From the NCBI RefSeq assembly GCF_014844075.1, contig NZ_CP062165.1, positions 7,068,001-7,132,000 of the forward strand: a stretch of DNA of 64,000 nt. The letters run 5' to 3'. The position numbers and the translations under genes are program-made. This document shows, one piece after another, positions 9,963 through 19,888 of the stretch. How positions within the stretch are numbered: position 1 is the stretch's first letter; every line of letters begins with the position of its first letter. The stretch is from Paenibacillus sp. JNUCC-31 (GTDB lineage: Bacteria; Bacillota; Bacilli; Paenibacillales; Paenibacillaceae). Below the pieces are notes generated by a model. It saw only the letters and a program-made list of their open reading frames with translations. It ran no database searches and was not told the DNA's origin.

Positions 9963-12209
9963 ATGAAAGAGTCGATTCAAAGAGATCATCGATTATGGTA
10001 CAGCAAACCTGCGAAGGTGTGGAACGAGGCTTTGCCAATCGGGAATGGTCGTCTCGGTGCAATGATATTTGGAGGCGTAGCTGAGGAACGCTTGCAGTTG
10101 AACGAGGACTCGATGTGGTATGGTGGGCCACGTGACCGTAATAATGAAGATGCACTGCCTAATCTGCCGCATATCCGCAAGTTAATTACGGAAGGGAAAC
10201 TTCGTGAGGCTGAAGAGCTTGCGTCCATGACGATGGGCGGCCTTCCGGAAGCGCAGCGACATTACCTGCCACTTGGCGAACTGCAGTTATCATTCGGCCA
10301 TCATGATGGCCCTGTCGAGGACTATGTTCGGGAGCTTGATTTGGACAGGGGTGTCTCCAGAGTTAGCTACCGAATCAATGAAATCCGTTATACACGCGAG
10401 TTGTTTGCCAGCTATCCCGATCAAGCCATCATCATTCGAATTTCTGCAGATCAGAAAAATGCCGTATCGATTAAAGCCCGATTTAATCGACAGAATTGGA
10501 GGTATTTGGAGAAAACAAAAAAGTGGGAGCAGAGCGGACTCATCATGCGTGGTGAATGCGGCGGTAAAAATGGTAGTTCGTTTGCAGCTGTTTTGAAAGC
10601 GATACCAAATGAAGGTGCCTGCCGGCTCCTTGGCGAGTACCTGCTGGTGGAGAACGCGAGCTCGGTCACGCTGATGCTTGCTGCGGGAACGACTTTCCGT
10701 CAGGAAGATCCGGAATTATACAGTAAATATCACGTGGAAGAGCTTAGTCGGACTCCTTATGATACGTTGCTTGCACGGCATACATCGGATTATGGTGAAC
10801 TGTACAACAGGGTTGCATTGAATCTGACCAAAAGGTCTAATCACAATGATCTTCCGACGGATGAGAGATTAGAACAGTTCCAAAAAGGAGAAGACGATCC
10901 TGGATTGATCGAATCCTATTATCAGTTTGGTCGCTATCTGCTCATTTCCTCCAGCCGGCCCGGGTCTTTGCCTGCAAATCTACAAGGCATATGGAATGAC
11001 AGTTTTACACCGCCATGGGACAGTAAATTCACCATAAATATTAACGCACAAATGAATTACTGGCTGGCCGAAAACTGTAATCTCTCCGAGTGCCACGAGC
11101 CATTGTTCGATCTGATTGAGAGAATGCGGGAGCCAGGTCGAATTACGGCCCGGGTTATGTATAATTGCCGAGGTTTTACGGCGCATCACAATACGGACAT
11201 ATGGGCAGATACGGCTCCTCAGGATACCTATCTTCCAGCTTCCTTCTGGCCATTGGGTGCTGCTTGGTTATGTTTGCATTTATGGGAACATTATCGTTAT
11301 AGCCAGGATCGCCTATTTTTGGAACAAGCTTATGAAACCATGAAGGAATCTGCCCAATTTCTTCTGGACTATCTGATCGAGGATGCAGAAGGCCGCCTCA
11401 TTACCTGCCCATCCGTCTCTCCCGAGAACAGTTACAAGCTGCCAAGCGGTGAAATTGGGGTGCTTTGCGCAGGTGCATCGATGGATTTTCAGATCATAGA
11501 AGCTTTATTCACTGCTTGCATCCGCAGTGCCGAATTGATCGGTAGAGACCATTCATTCCAGAAAGAACTGGGTGCTGCCCTGAAGCGAATTCCGAAGCCG
11601 CAAATCGGCAAACTCGGGCAAATTCAGGAATGGATGGAGGATTATGAAGAAGTGGAGCCGGGACACCGCCACATCTCGCATCTATTCGGGCTGTATCCAG
11701 GAGAACTGTTCACTCCAGAACAGACGCCGGAACTCGCGAAGGCTGCACGTACCACGCTGGAACGCAGGCTGGACAATGGTGGGGGACACACAGGCTGGAG
11801 CCGGGCCTGGATCATTCATTTCTGGGCAAGGCTTCAGGATGGTCAGAAGGCTTATGAAAATGTCAGGGCTCTCTTGGAGCACTCCACGCTGCCCAATCTG
11901 TTTGACAATCATCCGCCGTTTCAGATTGACGGTAACTTTGGTGGATCATCGGGAATTGCCGAGATGTTAATGCAGAGTCACACCGACGTGATCCGGCTTC
12001 TGCCTGCCTTACCTTCCAGCTGGTGTGAAGGGAGTGTCAAGGGGCTCAGAGCCCGAGGTGGCTACACACTTGACTTCTCCTGGATGATGGGGAAAGTGAC
12101 GGAAGTCACCGTAAAAAGTTCAACTGATGGACTTTGTCAGTTGGAAGGCCCTGGACTTGAGAATATTTCCTTCAATGCAGAAGCCGGACAATCGTATACT
12201 TTTGCGTAA
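9963..12209 (+). CDS. GH95 alpha-L-fucosidase / alpha-L-galactosidase-type glycosidase
   Basis: A 748-residue GH95 protein. The N-terminal beta-sandwich starts [28 protein letters not shown], the family signature. The (alpha/alpha)6 domain has [19 protein letters not shown] (catalytic asparagines), [10 protein letters not shown] (general acid Glu), [13 protein letters not shown] and [20 protein letters not shown]. No signal peptide, so it acts in the cytoplasm. GH95 enzymes remove terminal alpha-L-fucose or alpha-L-galactose; within a xylan cluster an alpha-L-galactose cap on arabinoxylan side chains, or xyloglucan fucose, are plausible targets (inference). ATG 9963 follows TTGGAGGTG; the in-frame ATG at 9903 lacks a ribosome site. 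Confidence 0.88.
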   Translation: MKESIQRDHRLWYSKPAKVWNEALPIGNGRLGAMIFGGVAEERLQLNEDSMWYGGPRDRNNEDALPNLPHIRKLITEGKLREAEELASMTMGGLPEAQRHYLPLGELQLSFGHHDGPVEDYVRELDLDRGVSRVSYRINEIRYTRELFASYPDQAIIIRISADQKNAVSIKARFNRQNWRYLEKTKKWEQSGLIMRGECGGKNGSSFAAVLKAIPNEGACRLLGEYLLVENASSVTLMLAAGTTFRQEDPELYSKYHVEELSRTPYDTLLARHTSDYGELYNRVALNLTKRSNHNDLPTDERLEQFQKGEDDPGLIESYYQFGRYLLISSSRPGSLPANLQGIWNDSFTPPWDSKFTININAQMNYWLAENCNLSECHEPLFDLIERMREPGRITARVMYNCRGFTAHHNTDIWADTAPQDTYLPASFWPLGAAWLCLHLWEHYRYSQDRLFLEQAYETMKESAQFLLDYLIEDAEGRLITCPSVSPENSYKLPSGEIGVLCAGASMDFQIIEALFTACIRSAELIGRDHSFQKELGAALKRIPKPQIGKLGQIQEWMEDYEEVEPGHRHISHLFGLYPGELFTPEQTPELAKAARTTLERRLDNGGGHTGWSRAWIIHFWARLQDGQKAYENVRALLEHSTLPNLFDNHPPFQIDGNFGGSSGIAEMLMQSHTDVIRLLPALPSSWCEGSVKGLRARGGYTLDFSWMMGKVTEVTVKSSTDGLCQLEGPGLENISFNAEAGQSYTFA

Positions 12210-12398
12210 GCCAATTTCGTTCAACCTGTTGTCATTAGGCCAACTATCAAATGATTAAAACTATACTTTGTCAGGTAATGACATAGCATTTATCAGGTTG
12301 TTGAGTTCAACTGTGAGCGTTACACTTTGATTAGCCAAATAAAATTTCACTTGAGTATATGACATGACTCTTATTGATGGGGGAAAGGATGGTTTTCC

Positions 12399-13613
12399 AT
12401 GCAAGGCACCAGTGAGCCTCATTTGGACTTTGAATCACAAGCTTATCGTGAGTTTATTTCGAAATCGTTGTTGAATAAAGGGCATAACGCCAGACTGAAA
12501 AGGGCTATTGAGAAAACAAAACGAGGTGAGCCAGTAACGATTGCTTACATCGGTGGCTCTATTACCCAAGGTGCCGGGGCTGAACCGATTCATACGAATT
12601 GTTACGCTTACCGATCCTTTGGCCTTTTCAGGAACATGTTTGCTTCAACAAGCAACGTTCCTTTACGTTTTATTAAAGCTGGTCTAGGCGGCACGCCTTC
12701 CGAGCTTGGAATCATCCGTTATGATCGGGATGTCCTTAGAGAAGGAACAATCCTGCCAGACATTGTCATTGTGGAGTTCGCGGTGAACGATGCCGATGAT
12801 GAGACCCAAGGAACGTGTTATGAGAGTCTTGTGCTCAAAGCTCTTGGAGCTGACAATGATCCTGCTGTCATACTGCTGTTCAGTGTGTTTGAGAACGACT
12901 GGAATTTGCAGGATCGACTGGCGCCTGTAGGTTGGCATTATAACCTCCCGATGGTAAGTGTGAAGGATGCTGTTGTGGATCAGTTTCAACTTACGCCAGA
13001 GGATGGAAGGATCATTTCCAGAGAGCAATTCTTCCACGATATCTATCACCCGAGCAATGCCGGGCATCACATCATGGCCGATTGTCTAAGCTGGTTGTTC
13101 GATATAACGAATCATTCTGACCTGGACAAAGAGAGTCATGTAATAGATAAACCACCGCTAATCGGGAATGAATTTGTGGATGTGAAGCTCCTGGATCGAC
13201 TGAATGAAGATAGTGTAGCCCACATCGAGGTGGGCGGCTTTGGGAGAACGGATACGGATTTGCAAATGGCAGAGATGGATGATGACCCCTTTGGCACTCC
13301 TCATTTTCCTAATAATTGGATGCACAAGGGAAAGCGAGAGAGCGGTGATGGCAGCTTTAAGATGATCCTGCGGAGCAAACGCCTTATCCTGGTCTATAAG
13401 GACTCTGGGAGTAACGAGTTCGGGATCGCCAATATAAGAGTGGATGGTAAGCTGGTAAGAATAGCTGACCCAAGTCAAATCAACTGGACACACTGTCATG
13501 CCATGCTCCTGTTTGATGAGAAGCATGCCAGAGAGCACACCATCGAGATTGACATGGCTGAAGGTCACGAGGACAAATGGTTTACAATTCTCGGTTTTGG
13601 TTATGTCAATTAA
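12399..13613 (+). CDS. SGNH/GDSL-family hydrolase, probable carbohydrate esterase
   Basis: A 404-residue protein with the four SGNH blocks: IGGSIT with nucleophile Ser54, the oxyanion glycine in GLGGTPSELG, EFAVND with the Asn, and HDIYHPSNAGHHIMAD with the Asp-His pair. A beta-rich domain of about 150 residues follows the hydrolase fold, as in several deacetylases acting on plant polysaccharides. No signal peptide. The neighbours (GH95 and a CE1-like esterase, all in the cytoplasm) suggest deacetylation of imported xylo-oligosaccharides, but the sequence does not fix the substrate. GGGGGAAAGG lies about ten bases upstream of ATG 12399. Confidence 0.8.
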   Translation: MQGTSEPHLDFESQAYREFISKSLLNKGHNARLKRAIEKTKRGEPVTIAYIGGSITQGAGAEPIHTNCYAYRSFGLFRNMFASTSNVPLRFIKAGLGGTPSELGIIRYDRDVLREGTILPDIVIVEFAVNDADDETQGTCYESLVLKALGADNDPAVILLFSVFENDWNLQDRLAPVGWHYNLPMVSVKDAVVDQFQLTPEDGRIISREQFFHDIYHPSNAGHHIMADCLSWLFDITNHSDLDKESHVIDKPPLIGNEFVDVKLLDRLNEDSVAHIEVGGFGRTDTDLQMAEMDDDPFGTPHFPNNWMHKGKRESGDGSFKMILRSKRLILVYKDSGSNEFGIANIRVDGKLVRIADPSQINWTHCHAMLLFDEKHAREHTIEIDMAEGHEDKWFTILGFGYVN

Positions 13614-13638
13614 ACGCTGAATTAAGGCAAAACAGTAG

Positions 13639-14499
<861 letters not shown>

Positions 14500-14590
14500 A
14501 CTTATAATTGCGAATTTTAGGATAACGTTCTGAATTGGCCATGTTGAACGGTACTAAATCTTTCTTTGTTTAATTATTTGATGTTGAATC

Positions 14591-14617
14591 ACCGCTAGCA
14601 CACGCTGGCGGTTTTTC
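14591..14617 (+). terminator. Terminator after the CE1-like esterase
   Basis: ACCGCTAGC pairs with GCTGGCGGT (one wobble) around a 4-base loop, followed by TTTTTC. It closes the esterase operon before the ArsR promoter. Confidence 0.75.
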
Positions 14618-14649
14618 TATTGATTAGATAGAAATAAATCAACATCAGT

Positions 14650-14680
14650 TTGACAGCAATATCGTTATATCGTAATATTG
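14650..14680 (+). promoter_or_regulatory. Promoter with overlapping ArsR operator
   Basis: TTGACA (14650-14655), a 17-bp spacer and TAATAT (14673-14678) form a near-consensus sigma-A promoter. The spacer and -10 box lie in an AT-rich inverted repeat (CAATAT at 14657-14662 and ATATTG at 14675-14680), the kind of site bound by ArsR-family repressors, so autoregulation is likely. Confidence 0.6.
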
Positions 14681-14707
14681 TAATATATTGATTTGGGAGG
14701 AATGAGT

Positions 14708-15022
14708 TTGAGTACTTCTGCATTTGACAGTGACGATTTAAAACAGTTTGACGAACCGGCTAATCTACTGAAAGCTCTGTCTCACCCCATTCGCCTGTGC
14801 ATTGTTCGTGGGTTGATGCGTAAAAAGAAATGTAATGTTTCATATATGCAGGAGTGCCTGGGTCTTCCGCAATCAACGGTGTCTCAGCATCTTCAGAAAC
14901 TACGCAGTGCAGGTGTCGTAGCCACCGAACGCAATGGCCTTGAAGTGAATTATGTGCTGGCTGACGAACGGATTGTACAGATTATACCTATTTTATTTGG
15001 AGAGGAAGATTGTGAATCATGA
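14708..15022 (+). CDS. ArsR-family winged-helix repressor of the sulfur operon
   Basis: A 104-residue ArsR/SmtB protein with the recognition helix in LGLPQSTVSQHLQKLRSAGVV. TTG 14708 is the best start: GGGAGG at 14695-14700 is correctly spaced from it, while ATG 14702 lies one base from that site. Cysteines occur in RLCIVRG, KKKCNVSYMQEC and near the end (EEDCES). Paired cysteines suit a thiol or persulfide sensor like the SqrR/BigR group, but this is inference. The stop overlaps the CoA-disulfide reductase start (ATGA), so both genes form one operon. Confidence 0.82.
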   Translation: MSTSAFDSDDLKQFDEPANLLKALSHPIRLCIVRGLMRKKKCNVSYMQECLGLPQSTVSQHLQKLRSAGVVATERNGLEVNYVLADERIVQIIPILFGEEDCES

Positions 15023-17514
15023 GCAAAAAAATACTGATTGTTGGAGGAGTAGCAGGTGGTGCATCTGCCGCTGCACGTTTGCGGCGTCTGGATGAACATG
15101 CCGAAATTATTATATTTGAGAAAGGACCTTATATATCTTTTGCCAATTGCGGCTTACCTTATTATATTGGAGGCGCGATCGCTGACCGCGAGCGCCTTCT
15201 GGTACAGACACCTAAAGGCATGGCTGACCGTTTTCGTATTGATGTGCGAACAAAGAGCGAAATCATGGCTATTGATCCGCATAATCAAACCGTTCAGGTA
15301 CAAAACCAGGAGCGGGGTGAATATGTAGAAAGCTATGACGAGTTAATTTTGTCACCGGGTGCACGTCCGATTATTCCCCATTTGCCGGGTGCAGACCATC
15401 CCCTTATTTATACCGTCCGAAGCGTACCTGATATTGATCGCATCAAGGAGCAGATAAATGCATCTAACAACCAATCTTCAATTGTTATAGGTGGAGGGTT
15501 TATCGGTGTGGAAATGGCAGAAAACTTAAAGGAGGCTGGACTGGACGTAACGCTTATTGAAGGCAATGAACAATTGCTAACTCCTTTTGATGCCGAACTG
15601 GCAGCAGGATTGGCACAGGAGATGGAGCAGCAAGGGGTTAATCTGCTATTTTCACAGCGTGTTCAGGGCTTTCGTACGGTCGAGAAGGGCATTGGGGTTG
15701 AACTTGCAAGTGGTGAGGTTCTATCCGCAGATTTGGTAATTATTGCCATTGGGGTGACTCCTGATACAGCCTTTCTGAAAAGTAGCGGCATTCTGCTAGG
15801 CGAACGTGGGCATATTGTCGTTAACGAAGCGTTAGAGACGAGTCTCCCACATATTTATGCTGTTGGTGATGCAATTGAAGTGATGGATTACATTCATGGA
15901 ACAAAGACGGCCATTCCGCTCGCAGGACCTGCGAATAAACAGGGTCGAATTGTTGCTGATCGTATTGCCGGACTACATTCGACTTATAAAGGAACTCAAG
16001 GCACATCCATTATTAAAGTGTTTGGACTGACTGGAGCTGCAACTGGCAGTAATGAAAAAACACTAAAGCGTCTCGGCTTGGAGTATCAGACAGTGATCGT
16101 ACATCCTAGTTCTCATGCATCGTATTATCCGGGTTCCAGTGCAATTACACTTAAACTGTTGTTTACACCGGCTGGTAAAATTTTGGGTGCTCAAGCGGTC
16201 GGTTATGAGGGTGTTGACAAGCGGATTGATGACATTGCCGTAGCCATTCATTTTGGAGGACATGTTAGTGATCTGACAGAGCTTGAGTTAAGTTATGCGC
16301 CGCCTTATTCCTCTGCCAAAGATCCGGTTAATATGGCTGGTTATGCAGCTGATAATATCATTTCCGGTCGTGTGCATGTGTACAGTTATGATCAGTTATC
16401 GTTACGCAAACCGGAGCAGTCCATATTGCTGGACGTGCGAAGTGATCTGGAACACCAAAATGGACATATTCCTGATTCATTATCCATTCCGGTCGATGAG
16501 CTTCGTCAAAGACTAGATGAATTAGATTCTTCCAAAGAAATCTGGGTTTACTGTCAAGTCGGTCTACGCGGGTATACTGCTTCGCAAATTTTGCGTCAGC
16601 ATGGTTACAATGTCAAAAATTTAAGTGGGGGTTATAAAACATACCGTCAAGCGCAATTCCGACCAACACCAGTACAACCCATGAAGCACGAAGATAAAGG
16701 CCATCCGGGTCACAATGACCAGAGACCAGCATTAATAGGAACCTCTTCAGAACAATTAGCGTCCGGGAAATCGCTTCAAGTTGATAAAGAACTGGATGTA
16801 CGTGGTTTAAGTTGTCCAGGTCCGTTAATGCAAGTCAAAAAAACCATGGATCAATTGACGGAAGGACAGGCATTACGGGTAACAGCTTCCGATCCGGGAT
16901 TTTATGAAGATGTGAAAGCTTGGGCTACAATGTCAGGTTCCCCGCTGCATCAATTAGTGCGAGGAAAAAATGGAACTATTGAGGCCGTCATGTCCAAAAA
17001 ATCAAAGGATGCTCCGGTCTCAACAGTGGAGACTGTTAACGCAGAATCTGCGAGCACGATGGTTGTCTTCAGCGGGGATCTGGACAAAGCAATTGCTTCC
17101 TTCATTATAGCTAATGGTGCAGCTGCAAGTGGACGCAAAGTTACCATGTTTTTTACATTTTGGGGTTTGAACATTATACGCAAGCCTCAAAGGCAAGCAG
17201 TCTCCAAAACGATAATAGGCCGTATGTTTGATACAATGCTGCCTCGCGGCAGCCGCAAACTTGGCATGTCCAAAATGAATATGTTTGGTATTGGCCCAAA
17301 AGTGATCCGTGGGATTATGGGGAATAACAACATCGCTTCTCTCGAAGAGCTCATTCAAAGTGCAGCAGAGCAGGGAGTTGAAATGGTTGCCTGCCAAATG
17401 TCAATGGATTTAATGGGCATTCAACACCAGGAATTAATGGAGCAGGTTAAGATTGGTGGCGTAGGTTATTATTTGGGACAAGCAGATTATGCCAATCATA
17501 ACCTCTTTATATAA
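15019..17514 (+). CDS. CoA-disulfide reductase-type oxidoreductase fused to rhodanese, TusA and DsrE domains
   Basis: A 831-residue multidomain sulfur protein. Residues 1-450: FAD/NAD(P) disulfide reductase (GGVAGGASAAARLRR; active-site SFANCGLPYY with Cys44; GGGFIGVEMAENL for NAD(P)). Residues about 465-550: rhodanese with Cys512 in YCQVGLRG. Residues about 590-665: TusA/SirA domain with Cys599 in RGLSCPGPL. Residues about 685-831: DsrE/F-like domain starting MVVFSGDLDKAIASFIIANGA. The family reduces CoA disulfides or CoA persulfides, and the fused domains pass sulfane sulfur between cysteines, so a role in persulfide or polysulfide handling is likely. It is cytoplasmic and under the ArsR gene with which it overlaps. 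Confidence 0.88.
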   Translation: MSKKILIVGGVAGGASAAARLRRLDEHAEIIIFEKGPYISFANCGLPYYIGGAIADRERLLVQTPKGMADRFRIDVRTKSEIMAIDPHNQTVQVQNQERGEYVESYDELILSPGARPIIPHLPGADHPLIYTVRSVPDIDRIKEQINASNNQSSIVIGGGFIGVEMAENLKEAGLDVTLIEGNEQLLTPFDAELAAGLAQEMEQQGVNLLFSQRVQGFRTVEKGIGVELASGEVLSADLVIIAIGVTPDTAFLKSSGILLGERGHIVVNEALETSLPHIYAVGDAIEVMDYIHGTKTAIPLAGPANKQGRIVADRIAGLHSTYKGTQGTSIIKVFGLTGAATGSNEKTLKRLGLEYQTVIVHPSSHASYYPGSSAITLKLLFTPAGKILGAQAVGYEGVDKRIDDIAVAIHFGGHVSDLTELELSYAPPYSSAKDPVNMAGYAADNIISGRVHVYSYDQLSLRKPEQSILLDVRSDLEHQNGHIPDSLSIPVDELRQRLDELDSSKEIWVYCQVGLRGYTASQILRQHGYNVKNLSGGYKTYRQAQFRPTPVQPMKHEDKGHPGHNDQRPALIGTSSEQLASGKSLQVDKELDVRGLSCPGPLMQVKKTMDQLTEGQALRVTASDPGFYEDVKAWATMSGSPLHQLVRGKNGTIEAVMSKKSKDAPVSTVETVNAESASTMVVFSGDLDKAIASFIIANGAAASGRKVTMFFTFWGLNIIRKPQRQAVSKTIIGRMFDTMLPRGSRKLGMSKMNMFGIGPKVIRGIMGNNNIASLEELIQSAAEQGVEMVACQMSMDLMGIQHQELMEQVKIGGVGYYLGQADYANHNLFI

Positions 17515-17550
17515 AATATAGTGCGCTGAATGTATATTTGACACAAAAAG

Positions 17551-17580
17551 GGACAGGCGAAGCGCCTGTCCTTCCTTTAT
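17551..17580 (+). terminator. Terminator of the ArsR/CoA-disulfide reductase operon
   Basis: GGACAGGCG (17551-17559) pairs perfectly with CGCCTGTCC (17563-17571), followed by TTCCTTTATT. Confidence 0.75.
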
Positions 17581-17690
17581 TGAAGCAACTTTCAGTAGAG
17601 GTTTTCTCATGGGTTTTGTCCTTGTATGCGGTTACGAAATAATATGGAATTGGATTTTTTTTGTGGGTTATCCAGGAAATGCATCCTTAT

Positions 17691-18962
17691 TTAATTTAAC
17701 TGTGCTACGAATGTCGTAACACTTTGAGAAGGAAGTTGGGCAGTAAAAGTATTGCCTGTCATGTTAATTGAAGAGCCGGCTGCCAGATTCCTTGTACTGT
17801 CTGTAATCCAGGAAGATACGTTTGACGCGTTTCCGTTCTGCAATACAAACTTTTGGTTTACAGCGGAAGTTCCTCGGTTGATTGCTACGATCACTACTTT
17901 GTTGTCTCCTTTATATGCGGAGATAAACGTTTGAGTATCCGGATTTTTAGTCGCATCCACTCTTACAAAGCCTGGCCGAACAAACTTGGAGAAATGGGCC
18001 ATATTATATCCCCGTTTGCTGATGGTGCCATCCTCTTTCATGGGACCGTATTGTCTACGAATATACCACCATACATATGCCTGGAAGTCTGCCTCTACCA
18101 TTGCATTATGGATGTGATAGGAGACATCCAACGCTTCAGGCCAAAGATCTGCCGAATTTGCATTACTATTGGGGTAATATACCTCTGACATCCAAAGTTC
18201 CTTTCCAGCACCTTTTTGTTTAAAAAGGGGGTAAGGGAAATTACTGAATTGCGTACCATACGTATGGGCACCCAGAATGTCCATGTTGGCTAGAGCTTGC
18301 GGATCATTCAGTATGGGGTCTGACATTTCTTTCAGGTAAGAGAAGGATTCGGGCGCCATTACTTTCGTACCGGTAATGGAGCCGGCATAATCTTTCATGA
18401 ATCGAAGCATTTCCTGAGGCGTCCACCACGTCCAATCATGCGCATAATCCGGTTCATTCTGTACGGAGATTGCATAGAGATTAACTCCGTTGGATTTCAT
18501 GTAAGAAACAAAGTCGTTCAGGTGCTGGGCATACGCAGCGTATTTGTCGTATTTAAGTCGCTTAGCCGCAGTGTCTCCATTGCGATTGAATGTTTCAACC
18601 ATATCACTGGGAGGATTCCATGGTGAGGCAAAGACGATGGCGCCTTGTTCAATGGCTCGTTTTGCCGTTGGTATTTCTTTATACCAATTGTTCTTGTTAT
18701 CATCAATATACATGCGCAGGATGGAAAACCCCAGCTGATTCTGTCCATTACCAAAAGCTGTATCTCTTTGTGAAGACGTCAAATCTCCGATCCAGGCGGG
18801 GTGATTAATTCCTCCAAATCCCTTGATCAGCTGCTTTTGAGAGGATAAGTTTACAGTAACATCGCTTGCGGCCGAGACTTGGATCGGCGTCAACATAAGC
18901 GGCAGGGCAGTAAGGCAGGCCAAAAGAATATTGATCGATTTCTTCAACTTGAATGACAACAT
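17691..18962 (-). CDS. xynC: Secreted glucuronoxylanase (GH30 subfamily 8, XynC-type)
   Basis: A 423-residue secreted enzyme. A signal peptide (KKSINILLACLTALPLML) ends with PIQVSA at about residue 31. The catalytic pair is Glu170 (acid/base, SVQNEPDY) and Glu260 (nucleophile, LWMSEVYY). WWYIRRQYG includes Arg303, matching the Arg of Bacillus subtilis XynC that binds the methylglucuronate branch, so it should cut xylan only near MeGlcA side groups (EC 3.2.1.136). ATG 18962 is chosen because AGGAGG lies six bases upstream; the ATG at 18968 abuts that site. It supplies the oligosaccharides handled by the intracellular enzymes at 6593-14499. Confidence 0.93.
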   Translation of the reverse strand: MLSFKLKKSINILLACLTALPLMLTPIQVSAASDVTVNLSSQKQLIKGFGGINHPAWIGDLTSSQRDTAFGNGQNQLGFSILRMYIDDNKNNWYKEIPTAKRAIEQGAIVFASPWNPPSDMVETFNRNGDTAAKRLKYDKYAAYAQHLNDFVSYMKSNGVNLYAISVQNEPDYAHDWTWWTPQEMLRFMKDYAGSITGTKVMAPESFSYLKEMSDPILNDPQALANMDILGAHTYGTQFSNFPYPLFKQKGAGKELWMSEVYYPNSNANSADLWPEALDVSYHIHNAMVEADFQAYVWWYIRRQYGPMKEDGTISKRGYNMAHFSKFVRPGFVRVDATKNPDTQTFISAYKGDNKVVIVAINRGTSAVNQKFVLQNGNASNVSSWITDSTRNLAAGSSINMTGNTFTAQLPSQSVTTFVAQLN

Positions 18963-19888
18963 GTACATCCTCCTCTTAAAATGAATTTATCAATCGGACA
19001 AGCAAATGAAATGAAATGATATGATATGCTTGTTTTGGACATTGACTTGCTTTTAATCACCTCCTTTCATACTTGGAAGAAAATTTCGCATGATTTATAT
19101 TTTTTTGTATATTTATGAATTTAATTCTATTAAAAAATACAAGGAAATTAAACCGGATAAATTCCAGTTGTTTGTGTAATGCAAAAGACCACTTATTTTC
19201 GTAATTCCCTTGGGAGAAGGAGTTGAATTTCAGGAAACTAAGGGGATTTCTTCGAGAAGAGGGGAACTTCCATTGTCATACAGAGGAAGATTCATAGAAG
19301 ATGTTACAGGCAAATCAGGAGTGAGCAAATGAAAGGAATAAATTTATTTTTTTTGATCCCTTGATTTTTTTTAAAGTATCTGATATCGTAAGACCTGTGA
19401 TTTTGGAAAGCAGATATATCGACATTAATCAGGTCTTTCCAGCAGATAATTTTTGACCACTCCTTCCAAGGAAGTTAAGGCCATACGGACAGCCGGGTCA
19501 AACGCCGATTGGCAACTTATGTTGCCTTATTGATTGAGTTAAAAGCTCAAATTTTATAAGTTGGTTACTTTACAACCAGTGCATCTGCACATCAACTTGT
19601 GAAACGGTCAATAAGAGTGGTAAAGGCGAATTATTTGCTATATAGACTCTGATCTGATATTGATATACATGATGAAGCTTTCCACTAGAGGGGTTCTTTT
19701 GAACTTTTTTAGTTATGGAGACTTTGCGTCTTTTTTATGATGTATATCGACAAGCAAGTGTGATGATGCGCGATTGTGGCATTTTTCACCTTGCTTTTTT
19801 TGTTGGTTCAGAACGGGCGGAAGTTGAAAAATGAGAAAAATAATGAAATTAATTTAAAAAAATTCATATTGGGTTAGGAGAATGGAAA
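18963..19888. other. 926-bp intergenic region with possible structured RNA
   Basis: No convincing gene was found. It includes the GH30 promoter side (minus strand) and a long leader for the dehydrogenase at 19889. Between about 19388 and 19640 there are several possible RNA hairpins: AAGACCTG (about 19390) with CAGGTCTT (about 19430), GGCAAC-TTAT-GTTGCC (19511-19526), and an outer stem 19556-19563/19593-19600 (ATAAGTTG/CAACTTGT) enclosing GTGC-ATCT-GCAC (19579-19590). It does not match a riboswitch class that I can name. Further on, GTTC-TTTT-GAAC (about 19697-19708) precedes a run of Ts and may be an attenuator. Confidence 0.4.

Noticed and set aside
12321..12334. cre-like sequence TGTGAGCGTTACAC before the SGNH gene
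   Set aside because: Three or more differences from the consensus at conserved positions.
19600..19640. T-box-like AGAGTGGTAAAGGCGA in the leader of the polyamine operon
   Set aside because: It only loosely resembles the antiterminator sequence, the specifier stem was not seen, and the downstream gene is not an aminoacyl-tRNA synthetase or amino-acid gene.
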